Shown here in pieces: positions 1-5,431 of a stretch of DNA of 13,621 nucleotides; position 1 is the stretch's first letter; every line of letters starts with the position of its first letter. The position numbers and the translations under genes are program-made. The notes under the pieces are model-generated. The model was not told the DNA's origin and made no database searches. It was given only the letters and a program-made list of their open reading frames with translations. Where the stretch lies: the NCBI GenBank assembly GCA_964488025.1, contig CAZATJ010000019.1, positions 1 to 13,621 of the forward strand, read 5' to 3'. Source of the stretch: UBA1568 sp964488025 (lineage in GTDB: Bacteria; Patescibacteriota; Minisyncoccia; Moranbacterales; UBA1568).

Positions 1-2
1 TT

Positions 3-23
3 AGTATACATATATACTATTAT
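3..23 (+). promoter_or_regulatory. AT-rich palindrome with possible -10, window edge
   Basis: AGTATA (3-8) and TATACT (13-18) form a perfect 6-bp inverted repeat around CATA. TATACT is a good -10 hexamer about 40 bases before the first gene. The matching -35 would lie outside the window, so this is only a tentative promoter for the gene at 59. Confidence 0.3.
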
Positions 24-58
24 GGACTTACTCAACTAATATATGGTATCATTACCGT

Positions 59-670
59 ATGATACCAAAGAAAAAACTTGAACAACTGTATTCCAACGAA
101 GGGAAATCAATGCAAGAAATAGCAGATCTTTTGTGTTGTTCTGTAAGTGGAATACAGTACTGGATTAAGAAGTATCAAATTAAGACCCGTTCAATTTCCG
201 ACGCTGTCTACTTGAAAAATAATCCAAATGGCGATCCATTTCTTTTCAAAAAGCCAGGCTCTTTTGAAAAGGCTGTGCTTTTTGGCTTAGGAATAGGTCT
301 CTATTGGGGCGAGGGAACGAAGGCCAATAAAACATCAGTGCGCTTGGGGAATACTGACCCAGCTCTTATAGAAACCTTTATCGTGTTTTTGGAGAAAATA
401 TTTGGATTGAAGCGAAGTCAGTTAAAATTCGGACTACAGATATTTTCTGATATGTCAGAAGCGCAAGGCCTGGACTTTTGGTCAAAAACCCTTACAATAG
501 AGAAGTCCCAATTTTACAAGGTAACCATTACTCCATATCGTTCTCTTGGTACATACAGGAACAAGACGAAGTATGGTGTGGTTACTGTTTATTTCCATAA
601 TAGGAAATTACGAGACATTCTCGTTAAATTATTGAAGACAGATGTTTGGAAAAAAGGTTTGAAGAAGTAA
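59..670 (+). CDS. LAGLIDADG-like homing endonuclease family protein with N-terminal HTH
   Basis: This 203-residue protein has a resolvase/NUMOD-like helix-turn-helix at about residues 5-42 (LEQLYSNEGKSMQEIADLL, then a recognition-helix-like SVSGIQYWIKKY). A LAGLIDADG-type motif follows near residues 74-88 (LFGLGIGLYWGEGTK, with the acidic residue of the GEG element). Next comes the usual strand-helix pattern VRLGNTDPALIETFIVFLEKIFGL. Only one LAGLIDADG-like motif is seen, so a catalytic form would be a dimer. Families like this cut DNA or, when degenerate, act as DNA-binding regulators. The gene ends five bases before a tRNA-Thr gene that carries a group I intron, so a role in spreading that intron is an attractive inference, although the gene lies outside the intron. 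No SD precedes the ATG at 59. Alternative: a solitary DNA-binding regulator with no nuclease activity. Confidence 0.7.
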   Translation: MIPKKKLEQLYSNEGKSMQEIADLLCCSVSGIQYWIKKYQIKTRSISDAVYLKNNPNGDPFLFKKPGSFEKAVLFGLGIGLYWGEGTKANKTSVRLGNTDPALIETFIVFLEKIFGLKRSQLKFGLQIFSDMSEAQGLDFWSKTLTIEKSQFYKVTITPYRSLGTYRNKTKYGVVTVYFHNRKLRDILVKLLKTDVWKKGLKK

Positions 671-675
671 AACAA

Positions 676-959
676 GCCGTTGTAGCTCAGTTGGTAGAGC
701 ACGTCCTTGGTGAGTCACAGAGACTCTTGCCCGGAGAAGGGGAAATCCTTTTCTGAAACCCGAATTACGGTTAATAGCTCGACAGAGCCAAGACCGTGGC
801 GCCCTATAATTATTTGGACGCCCGAACGACTGACAAGGGCAGCTAACCCGCCTTCGCGGTACGCTGAAGATACAGTCTAACCCTCTTGTATACTGTTGGA
901 ACAAGAAGAAGAGGTAGAAGTGAAGGACGAGGTCATCGGTTCAATCCCGATCAACGGCT
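676..959 (+). tRNA. tRNA-Thr(GGT), interrupted by a group I intron
   Basis: The two exons are 676-711 and 923-959. Acceptor GCCGTTG (676-682) pairs with CAACGGC (952-958). The D stem is GCTC/GAGC (685-688, 697-700). The anticodon stem is CGTCC (702-706) with GGACG (925-929). The T stem is ATCGG/CCGAT around loop TTCAATC (940-946). The joined anticodon loop reads TTGGTAA, giving anticodon GGT (709-711) for Thr codon ACC/ACT. The discriminator is T959 and CCA is not encoded. The intron sits between bases 36 and 37. The tRNA cannot be functional without splicing. Confidence 0.93.
712..922 (+). ncRNA. Group I self-splicing intron (IC3-like) in tRNA-Thr
   Basis: This is a 211-nt insert after U36 of the anticodon, with the hallmark boundaries: a U as last base of the 5' exon (711) and a G as last intron base (922). 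The core elements are visible and resemble the Azoarcus and Anabaena tRNA introns. P4 is TTCTG (751-755)/CAGAG (783-787). AAACC follows P4, and P5 is AACC/GGTT. Q ends in GAGCCAAG (785-792). P6 is GGCG (798-801)/CGCC (819-822). P7 is GACTG (828-832)/CAGTC (873-877), with the S-type AAGATACAGTC. P8 is CCGC-CTTC-GCGG (848-859). A hairpin GAGTC/GACTC (712-726) opens the intron, with GCC at 729-731 able to pair with exon GGU through the splice-site U-G. P3 is ambiguous: TCCTT (746-750)/AAGGG or TTGCCC (727-732)/GGGCAG. There is no internal ORF. Confidence 0.92.
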
Positions 960-964
960 CAGTG

Positions 965-1080
965 TTGATTCCGCACCATTTCCGCGGAAGATTCTACTTT
1001 AAGTGAATTGTAAGGCGTAGCCGCCTTCGGCTGAGATAAGCTATATCCACATTGCTTCATAGAAATGGTGCGGGATTGAC
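965..1080. repeat. Inverted-repeat module upstream of the rpmG promoter (copy 1)
   Basis: The left arm TTGATTCCGCACCATTT (965-981) and right arm AAATGGTGCGGGATTGAC (1063-1080) are inverted around the core CCGCACCATTT/AAATGGTGCGG. The right arm runs into the -35 element. The ~81-nt interior contains a hairpin AGCCG-CCTT-CGGCT near 1019-1032. Both arms are nearly the same as the arms upstream of the 16S gene (12768-12899). This explains most of the 187-bp gap between tRNA-Thr and rpmG. Confidence 0.75.
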
Positions 1081-1104
1081 GAAAATGACATTTTCACGTA
1101 CAGT
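1076..1104 (+). promoter_or_regulatory. Sigma70-type promoter for rpmG
   Basis: TTGACG (1076-1081), a 17-bp spacer and TACAGT (1099-1104). The predicted start is near 1111, about 36 nt before the rpmG ATG. The -35 is fused to the GGTGCGGGATTGAC motif that is shared with the rRNA promoter. Confidence 0.65.
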
Positions 1105-1146
1105 GGAAAGGCTTTATATTTACTCTATCTCTAAGGGCACACGGGT

Positions 1147-1308
1147 ATGGGAATGATCAAAGACAACATGGCCAAGCTCAAGTGTAGTGCTTGTAGCCGG
1201 ATTACGCACTATACCAAGCGTAATAAGAAGAAGGTGAAAGAAAAGCTTTCGCTCTCCAAGTACTGCAAATTCTGCAAGAAAAACACTACCCATACCGAGA
1301 GCAAATAG
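1147..1308 (+). CDS. rpmG: 50S ribosomal protein L33
   Basis: A 53-residue L33 of the zinc-ribbon type. It has cysteine pairs C13/C16 (CSAC) and C40/C43 (CKFC), and the ending SKYCKFCKKNTTHTESK is typical of L33. L33 sits at the E-site side of the large ribosomal subunit. The start could also be the ATG at 1153 or 1168 (MAKLKC..., 46 aa); none has a clear SD, and the first ATG is kept because it gives the usual family length. A tRNA-Thr gene lies upstream and tRNA-Trp downstream. This matches the widespread bacterial order tuf/tRNA-rpmG-tRNA-Trp-secE, although tuf and secE are not here. The stop codon lies within the loop of the terminator hairpin. Confidence 0.93.
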   Translation: MGMIKDNMAKLKCSACSRITHYTKRNKKKVKEKLSLSKYCKFCKKNTTHTESK

Positions 1309-1320
1309 TTCTCGGTTTTT
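1294..1320 (+). terminator. Intrinsic terminator overlapping the rpmG stop
   Basis: ACCGAGA (1294-1300) pairs with TCTCGGT (1310-1316), followed by TTTTT. The last L33 codons and the stop are inside the hairpin. Confidence 0.75.
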
Positions 1321-1329
1321 GGTAGCTTG

Positions 1330-1338
1330 TGGTACAAT
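1330..1338 (+). promoter_or_regulatory. Extended -10 promoter for tRNA-Trp
   Basis: TGGTACAAT matches TGn-TATAAT, 10 bases before the tRNA. No good -35 lies at the right distance, which fits an extended -10 promoter. Confidence 0.5.
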
Positions 1339-1348
1339 ATTGCGGCAT

Positions 1349-1422
1349 GGGAGTGTCGTATAATGGTAGTACAGCGGCCTCCAAATCCGCTTGCGTAGGT
1401 TCGATTCCTACCACTCCTGCCA
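1349..1422 (+). tRNA. tRNA-Trp(CCA)
   Basis: Acceptor GGGAGTG pairs with CACTCCT (1412-1418), with a G-U first pair. The D arm is GTAT/GTAC. The anticodon stem is GCGGC/TCCGC with a C-T mismatch next to the loop. The loop CTCCAAA gives anticodon CCA. The T arm is GTAGG-TTCGATT-CCTAC. The discriminator is G, and CCA is encoded at 1420-1422, unlike in the neighbouring tRNAs. Confidence 0.93.
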
Positions 1423-1430
1423 GTTTCAAA

Positions 1431-1460
1431 AGCTAGGAAGCTAACGAAGCTAAAAGCTAG
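1431..1460 (+). repeat. AGCTAA tandem repeat, block A
   Basis: Four imperfect 7-9-nt units (AGCTAGGA, AGCTAACGA, AGCTAAA, AGCTAG) fill almost the whole spacer between tRNA-Trp and tRNA-Glu. The same unit recurs at 2081, 5334-5425, 5826-5927 and 6418. Confidence 0.8.
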
Positions 1461-1465
1461 TTTCT

Positions 1466-1537
1466 GGCCCCATCGTCTATCGGCTAGGACACTTGGTTCT
1501 CATCCAAGAAAGAGGGGTCCGACTCCCCTTGGGGCTA
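1466..1537 (+). tRNA. tRNA-Glu(CTC)
   Basis: Acceptor GGCCCCA pairs with TGGGGCT (1530-1536), with a G-U first pair. The D arm is GTCT/GGAC. The anticodon stem is CTTGG/CCAAG around TTCTCAT, giving anticodon CTC (1499-1501). The T arm is AGGGG-TCCGACT-CCCCT. The discriminator is A1537 and CCA is not encoded. Its T arm and 3' end are nearly repeated 231 bp downstream. Confidence 0.93.
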
Positions 1538-1542
1538 CTGTG

Positions 1543-1582
1543 AAACTTGAAACCCTGGGCTTGTCCCGGGGTTTTAAGTTTT
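1543..1582 (+). terminator. Strong hairpin after tRNA-Glu, likely terminator
   Basis: A 17-bp stem runs 1543-1559 with 1565-1581, using two G-U wobbles and a CTTGT loop. The 3' strand carries the U-rich stretch GGTTTTAAGTTTT, so it resembles an intrinsic terminator with the U-tract inside the stem. Confidence 0.6.
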
Positions 1583-1588
1583 GTGATA

Positions 1589-1768
1589 CCAGGGGAGTCG
1601 GACGGAAAAGGGGTCGGGGAAACACTTGTTTCCCAGTTTGGGGTGACCGAGGTCTGCCGAGGGCTAGAGGGCGCCCGCCTGCAACGATGTAGCACTTCGG
1701 GCAGGGAAGCCCTATAGAGCGCATCCGCCCTAGGCGGAGCGCAGGTCGTCCGACCCCCTTGGGGCTAC
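1589..1768. other. GC-rich structured element ending in a copy of the tRNA-Glu 3' end
   Basis: A 16-nt helix (1589-1604 with 1747-1762, one mismatch and one wobble) closes a ~142-nt interior. Inside are GGGAAAC-ACTT-GTTTCCC near 1617-1634, a GGGCT...AGCCC arm containing CCTGC/GCAGG, and GCGC-A-TCCGCC-CTA-GGCGGA-GCGC (1719-1742). The right end (1748-1768) repeats the tRNA-Glu 3' end (1517-1538) with one base missing. It could be a structured RNA, a small element integrated at a tRNA 3' end, or decayed duplicated sequence. I looked for RNase P RNA, tmRNA and SRP RNA signatures on both strands and found none. No protein-coding case is convincing. Confidence 0.55.
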
Positions 1769-1780
1769 ATCAACTTTTCA

Positions 1781-1789
1781 TGCTAAAAT
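1781..1789 (+). promoter_or_regulatory. Extended -10 promoter upstream of the DUF1653 gene
   Basis: TGCTAAAAT matches the extended -10 pattern and lies 33 bases before the ATG at 1823. The -35 is weak. Confidence 0.4.
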
Positions 1790-1822
1790 ATCTCTGTAAT
1801 TTCCCGGCATCTTTCTAAAGTC

Positions 1823-2059
1823 ATGGAAAAGATTATTGTGAACGGTATCTATCGTCACTACCGAGGGAACCTTTACTTGGTAGAGGGTCTCGCTTTGGAT
1901 ACGGTCACCAGTGAAGAGCGAGTCGTCTATCGTGCACTGTACGGAGAGCGAAAACTCTGGACGCAACCAATGAATCGCTTCTTGGAAATTATGGATGCAC
2001 CTGACTATGAGTATCATGGGCCGCGCATGACCTTTGTAGAGGTCGAAGAGAAAAAGTAG
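1823..2059 (+). CDS. DUF1653 domain protein
   Basis: A 78-residue protein matching the small DUF1653 family over its whole length. It has the typical NGIYRHYRGNLYLVEGLALD start, then VVYRALYGERKLWTQPMNRFLE. The family's function is unknown; it is a compact, mostly beta domain found in many bacteria. The ATG at 1823 is chosen because the family motif begins eight codons in, and no SD is visible. It stands between the tRNA-Glu region and the exonuclease gene, and is separated from the latter by an AGCTAA repeat. Confidence 0.85.
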   Translation: MEKIIVNGIYRHYRGNLYLVEGLALDTVTSEERVVYRALYGERKLWTQPMNRFLEIMDAPDYEYHGPRMTFVEVEEKK

Positions 2060-2080
2060 ATTCTGTATTCTTACTCATAG

Positions 2081-2103
2081 GCTAATGAAGCTAAAAGCTA
2101 ATA
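2081..2103 (+). repeat. AGCTAA tandem repeat, block B
   Basis: The units GCTAATGA, AGCTAAA and AGCTAATA lie just upstream of the ATG at 2116, followed by a run of T. They are the same family as 1431-1460. Confidence 0.7.
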
Positions 2104-2115
2104 AACTGTTTTTTT

Positions 2116-2829
2116 ATGGCTACCCTTGTTTTCGATATCGAAACCGTTGGAGAAGACTTTGATGCCCTCGATGAAACTAGCCAGGAGGTGCTGACGCGGT
2201 GGATTAAACGTGAGGCGGAAAGCGGTGAAAACTACACCGCCGCTCTGGCAGATCTGAAAAATGGGATGGGATTTTCGCCGCTCACGGGGCAGATCGTGGC
2301 GATAGGTATTCTGGACGTGGAACGCCAAAAAAGCGCGGTGTATTTTCAGGCGTCACCGAAGGGTCAGGAGGAGAATTTTGAAGAAGGCGACTGCAAGTTC
2401 GAAGTGATGACGGAAAAGGCAATGCTCCAGAAGTTTTGGGACGTGGTGGAAAAATATGATACCTTTGTCACGTTCAACGGGCGCGCTTTTGATGTACCGT
2501 TCCTTATGGTACGTTCGGCGCTTTTTGGTATCCGGCCGAGCAAAAACTTGCTGGCTAATCGCTATCTCAATTATCACCCGTCCAATGCTCGTCATATCGA
2601 CCTTTTGGACCAGCTGACCTTTTATGGTGCCATGCGCAAGAAGGGGAGTCTTCATCTCTGGTGCCGGGCATTTGGTATCGAGAGTCCTAAGGCGCAGGGA
2701 GTGGATGGTGACGATGTGAAGGCACTGTATGATCATGGGAAGAGTGCTGATATCGCCAGGTACAATGCTCGCGATCTCCAGGCGACGGCCGCGCTTTACG
2801 GACGCTACGTGGATTTCCTTCAGTTTTAA
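2116..2829 (+). CDS. Predicted 3'-5' exonuclease, PolB exonuclease-like (RNase H fold)
   Basis: This 237-residue protein has the three exonuclease motifs of the DEDD superfamily. ExoI is FDIET with D7 and E9. ExoII is TFNGRAFDVPFL with N121 and D126. ExoIII is YNARD with Y216 and D220, the YxxxD form (DEDDy). H160/D162 in RHIDLLDQL is also typical of the group called predicted 3'-5' exonuclease related to the PolB exonuclease domain. There is no polymerase domain, so it is a stand-alone nuclease acting on DNA or RNA ends by two-metal chemistry; the substrate is not known. The ATG at 2116 follows a run of T and the AGCTAA repeat, with no SD. Confidence 0.85.
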   Translation: MATLVFDIETVGEDFDALDETSQEVLTRWIKREAESGENYTAALADLKNGMGFSPLTGQIVAIGILDVERQKSAVYFQASPKGQEENFEEGDCKFEVMTEKAMLQKFWDVVEKYDTFVTFNGRAFDVPFLMVRSALFGIRPSKNLLANRYLNYHPSNARHIDLLDQLTFYGAMRKKGSLHLWCRAFGIESPKAQGVDGDDVKALYDHGKSADIARYNARDLQATAALYGRYVDFLQF

Positions 2830-2864
2830 AATTGTTCGAGAGGGCATTTGTGTGTGCCTGTGCC

Positions 2865-2893
2865 TTGTCTGCGCTGTTATTTCTTGCTACACT
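2865..2893 (+). promoter_or_regulatory. Promoter for the isoprenoid genes
   Basis: TTGTCT (2865-2870), a 17-bp spacer and TACACT (2888-2893). The predicted start near 2900 lies inside the possible upstream extension of the synthase ORF, which supports the ATG at 2922 as the real start. Confidence 0.5.
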
Positions 2894-2921
2894 CACAAAC
2901 ATATTGCGTCCCGAGATTCCT

Positions 2922-3998
2922 ATGGAGATTCAGAAAGAATTACAGACCTTCAAAGCGCGCCTCGATCCCCTTATTGGGGCATATTTTGACTCTGTTTTGA
3001 AGGAAGCTCTCAAAGAAGATGACCTGGTAGCTGAAGCCTTGGAACATGCGCGCACCATTGTCTTGGCCGGGGGGAAGCGTCTCCGTTCAGCCTTCATGTA
3101 TTACGGGTATCTGGGTGCTGGCGGGACGGAAGAAGACAAGATATTGCATACTTCGATGAGCGTGGAACTTATCCACTCGTTTCTTTTGGTGCATGATGAT
3201 ATTATCGATCGCGATGATATGCGGCATGGAGTACCGACTCTTCACAAGCGCTATGCTGATTTTGGGCGACGCTTTTTCCCCAATCAGGATGTCGAGCACT
3301 TTGGAAATTCTATCGCCTTGGTCATGGGAGATATGTTGTACTCTTTCGGCAATGACATCATCTTCCGATCGAATTTTTCGAAAGAGCGTATTTTTTCGGC
3401 GTTGTCGTGCCTTCAGAGTATCGTTTCCTATACTGTCGTTGGGCAGGCGCGTGACATTTACATGGAATACAAGCGTGATGGGAGCGAAGAGGAGATTCTT
3501 ACTATGTACAGAAATAAGACAGCCAAGTACACTGTGGAGGGGCCGCTTCATATGGGAGCGCTCTTGGCCGGAGCTTCACAAGAACTCCTTTCCCTGTTGT
3601 CAGCCTATGCGCTGCCGATTGGGATTGCTTTTCAGATTCAGGATGATATTCTGGGTATTTTCGGTTCCACCAAGCAGATGGGGAAACCGGTAGGTTCGGA
3701 CATAGAAGAGGGAAAACTGACGATTTTGGTGGCACGCGCTTTGAAAAACGGAACAAAGGAACAGAGCCGTCGTCTTCGGGAAATTTTGACTCGCGGAGCG
3801 GAACTGACGGAACGGGAACGGCTCGAGTTCTGTAGTATTATTAAGGAAACCGGCTCCTTGGAAGAAATCAAACGGTTGGCACAGGAATATATCGCGCAGG
3901 GAAAGAAGGCTTTATCAGAGCTTCGTGTCAAGATAACGCCCGGGGCGTATGACTTTCTTGAAAGTATGGCAGAATACATGACAAAACGTGAATACTAG
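2922..3998 (+). CDS. Polyprenyl (geranylgeranyl/farnesyl-type) diphosphate synthase
   Basis: A 358-residue trans-prenyltransferase that condenses isopentenyl diphosphate onto allylic diphosphates. It shows GGKRLR (residues 50-55), the first aspartate-rich motif DDIID (92-96) and the second region FQIQDDILGIFG (241-245 DDILG). The lysine-containing KPVGSDIEEGKLT follows. The fifth residue before the first motif is aromatic (F87), which in this family usually limits the product to C15-C20; this is inference. The frame stays open upstream to a TTG at 2832, but that would add a cysteine-rich hydrophobic segment over the promoter, so the ATG at 2922 is preferred. The next gene, uppS, starts two bases after the stop, and this enzyme probably supplies its allylic primer. 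Confidence 0.9.
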   Translation: MEIQKELQTFKARLDPLIGAYFDSVLKEALKEDDLVAEALEHARTIVLAGGKRLRSAFMYYGYLGAGGTEEDKILHTSMSVELIHSFLLVHDDIIDRDDMRHGVPTLHKRYADFGRRFFPNQDVEHFGNSIALVMGDMLYSFGNDIIFRSNFSKERIFSALSCLQSIVSYTVVGQARDIYMEYKRDGSEEEILTMYRNKTAKYTVEGPLHMGALLAGASQELLSLLSAYALPIGIAFQIQDDILGIFGSTKQMGKPVGSDIEEGKLTILVARALKNGTKEQSRRLREILTRGAELTERERLEFCSIIKETGSLEEIKRLAQEYIAQGKKALSELRVKITPGAYDFLESMAEYMTKREY

Positions 3999-4000
3999 CT

Positions 4001-4726
4001 ATGATGAAAGAAAAAACTTTTCAATTGGAACATCTTCCACGTCACGTCGTGATTATTCCCGACGGGAATCGGCGCTGGGCCACTTTGCGCGGGCTCGTTC
4101 CCTGGGAGGGGCATGAAGCTGGGGCGAAAAATACCGAAAGATTAGTGCGCGAAGCACGTCGTCTGGGTATCAAAGAGATTTCCTTTTGGGGATCATCACT
4201 GGAAAACCTCGCCAAAAGGCCAGTGGCTGAAAGTCGAGCACTGCTTCGTATTTATGGAACATACTTCAAGAAATTATTGGAGAGTAAGGATATTCATGAA
4301 GATGAGGCAAAGATCCGTTTTATCGGGCACTGGGAGGAGCAGTTTCCTGAATCGCTCAAGAGTACTCTTTATGAATGTCTCGAGGCGACAAAAAATTACA
4401 GCAAACACTTTCTGAATTTTTTTCTAGCATATAGTGGGGATGACGAAATGCGGTTGGCTTTTCAAAAAGTGGCGGAAAAACTTCATCCCGGTGAAAACGT
4501 GACGGATGCGATGATTAAAGATAGTCTGCTGACCAAGGATATGCCGCCAGTAGATTTGCTTATCCGTACCGGCGGTGAGCCACACCTTTCCTCCGGATTC
4601 ATGATGTGGGATTTGGCTAATACACAGCTCTATTTCTCTGAAAAGCTGTATCCTGATTTTGACGAAGCTGCCCTTCAGGCCGCCCTTCTTGATTATAGCA
4701 ATCGAGGGCGCCGCTTCGGGAAGTAA
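4001..4726 (+). CDS. uppS: Isoprenyl transferase (undecaprenyl diphosphate synthase-like)
   Basis: A 241-residue cis-prenyltransferase. The signature IPDGNRRWA places the catalytic aspartate at D21, with GHEAG at 37-41 and SFWGSSLENLAKRP at 61-74 (the family's SxENxxRP). The C-terminal substrate-binding block RTGGEPHLSSGFMMWDLANT replaces the commoner RTSGExRLSNFLLWQ, a mild divergence. The enzyme makes the long-chain polyprenyl diphosphate used as lipid carrier for peptidoglycan and surface glycans. It is coupled to the polyprenyl synthase upstream (2-nt gap). Starts at 4001 and 4004 are both possible. No clear terminator follows; only a short T-run and a CCCCGGGG palindrome are seen. Confidence 0.92.
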   Translation: MMKEKTFQLEHLPRHVVIIPDGNRRWATLRGLVPWEGHEAGAKNTERLVREARRLGIKEISFWGSSLENLAKRPVAESRALLRIYGTYFKKLLESKDIHEDEAKIRFIGHWEEQFPESLKSTLYECLEATKNYSKHFLNFFLAYSGDDEMRLAFQKVAEKLHPGENVTDAMIKDSLLTKDMPPVDLLIRTGGEPHLSSGFMMWDLANTQLYFSEKLYPDFDEAALQAALLDYSNRGRRFGK

Positions 4727-4777
4727 TCTTTTTTGAGAGGGATGCCCCGGGGAGTATTGAGGGATTAGAATGAGTCA

Positions 4778-4805
4778 TTGACAGATTTTTTTTATCTGCT
4801 ACAAT
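4778..4805 (+). promoter_or_regulatory. Promoter of the infA ribosomal operon
   Basis: TTGACA (4778-4783), a 16-bp spacer and TACAAT (4800-4805). It is placed about 170 bases before infA, with the predicted start near 4812. Confidence 0.75.
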
Positions 4806-4811
4806 ACAACC

Positions 4812-4977
4812 ACGTTTTGAAAAATTGCATAGATACAGGAAAAAGAGAGGGTTTGCAAGAGATGCATCACAGGAATGAGGATGGAATTGCTTACCGGACA
4901 AAAACTTCTCTGTTTTTGTGTTCTTAAGAGCCTCTGAGCTCCTTTCTGTGTGTCAGTGCAGTCCATTCACGCAATAT
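4812..4977 (+). other. Long 5' leader of the infA operon
   Basis: This untranslated stretch of about 165 nt contains an AT-rich hairpin ACAAAAAC-TTCTCT-GTTTTTGT (near 4898-4919) and a possible 21-codon reading frame at 4862-4927 without family signal. A regulatory leader is possible, but no known ribosomal-protein binding site is recognised. Confidence 0.4.
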
Positions 4978-5199
4978 ATGGCCAACAACAAAGAATTGAT
5001 TCGTGTGGAAGGGGAGGTCTTGGAGACACTGCCGAGCACCACTTTCCGCGTCCGTCTTGATAATGGTCATGAAGTTTTGGCTCATATTTCCGGTCGTATG
5101 CGCGTTCACTATATCCGTCTTTTGCCGGGAGATCGCGTAACTTTGGAAATGAGTCCTTACGACCTGTCCAAAGGGAGAATTGTTCATCGCAATAAATAG
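4978..5199 (+). CDS. infA: Translation initiation factor IF-1
   Basis: A 73-residue single OB-fold protein. The sequence ELIRVEGEVLETLPSTTFRVRLDNG, HISGRMRVHYIRLLPGDRV and MSPYDLSKGRIVHR is typical of IF-1 end to end. IF-1 binds the A site of the 30S subunit during initiation. The frame is open upstream, but the ATG at 4978 gives the standard family start and length. There is no SD (GCAATAT before the ATG). It is the first gene of the operon and is followed after 7 bases by rpmJ; the usual upstream secY-adk-map genes are absent. Confidence 0.96.
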   Translation: MANNKELIRVEGEVLETLPSTTFRVRLDNGHEVLAHISGRMRVHYIRLLPGDRVTLEMSPYDLSKGRIVHRNK

Positions 5200-5206
5200 C
5201 TGCACT

Positions 5207-5320
5207 ATGAAAGTAAGGGCTTCCGTGAAAAAAATCTGCGCGCAGTGCAAAATTGTCAAACGCAAGAGAATTTTGTTTGTTATTTGCACCAATCCGAAAC
5301 ATAAGCAACGCCAGGGTTAA
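5207..5320 (+). CDS. rpmJ: 50S ribosomal protein L36
   Basis: A 37-residue L36 with the zinc-binding pattern C11, C14, C27 and H32 (MKVRASVKKICAQCKIVKRK, then VICTNPKHKQRQG). Full length for the family, and in the usual place between infA and rpsM. The spacer after it, up to rpsM, is filled by AGCTAA repeats. Confidence 0.95.
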   Translation: MKVRASVKKICAQCKIVKRKRILFVICTNPKHKQRQG

Positions 5321-5333
5321 AACAGTTTCGCTC

Positions 5334-5425
5334 GCTTCTTTAGCTCCACGAGCTTTTAGAGAATCTAAGAGTTTGGGAATTAAAGAAACTAACGCAGCTA
5401 AAGAGGCTAATAAGCTACAAGCTAG
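5334..5425. repeat. AGCTAA repeat, block C: inverted arms in the rpmJ-rpsM spacer
   Basis: The left half carries units in reverse orientation (TCTTTAGCT at 5337-5345, AGCTTTTAG near 5351). The right half carries forward units (AGCTAAAGA at 5396-5404, GCTAATA, AGCTACA, AGCTAG). The two 9-nt segments given are perfectly complementary. A smaller hairpin CTTTTAGA/TCTAAGAG lies between them. The repeat ends seven bases before the rpsM ATG. Confidence 0.75.
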
Positions 5426-5431
5426 AGAAAT

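Noticed and set aside
629..904. Minus-strand open frame across the tRNA-Thr gene and its intron
   Set aside because: It overlaps a tRNA exon and the group I core, has no family signal, and is explained by low stop density in structured GC-rich RNA genes.
1477..1724. Two minus-strand frames across tRNA-Glu and the structured element
   Set aside because: They run through the tRNA and the inverted repeats, are rich in R/P/S, and show no recognisable domain or start signal.
1589..1768. RNase P RNA, tmRNA or SRP RNA identity for the structured element
   Set aside because: Conserved core sequences of these RNAs (RNase P CR motifs, tmRNA tag frame and tRNA-like 3' end, SRP GGAA-loop helix) were not found on either strand.
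2832..2921. N-terminal signal-like extension of the polyprenyl synthase from TTG 2832
   Set aside because: The family N-terminus starts at ATG 2922, and a promoter with start near 2900 lies within the extension.
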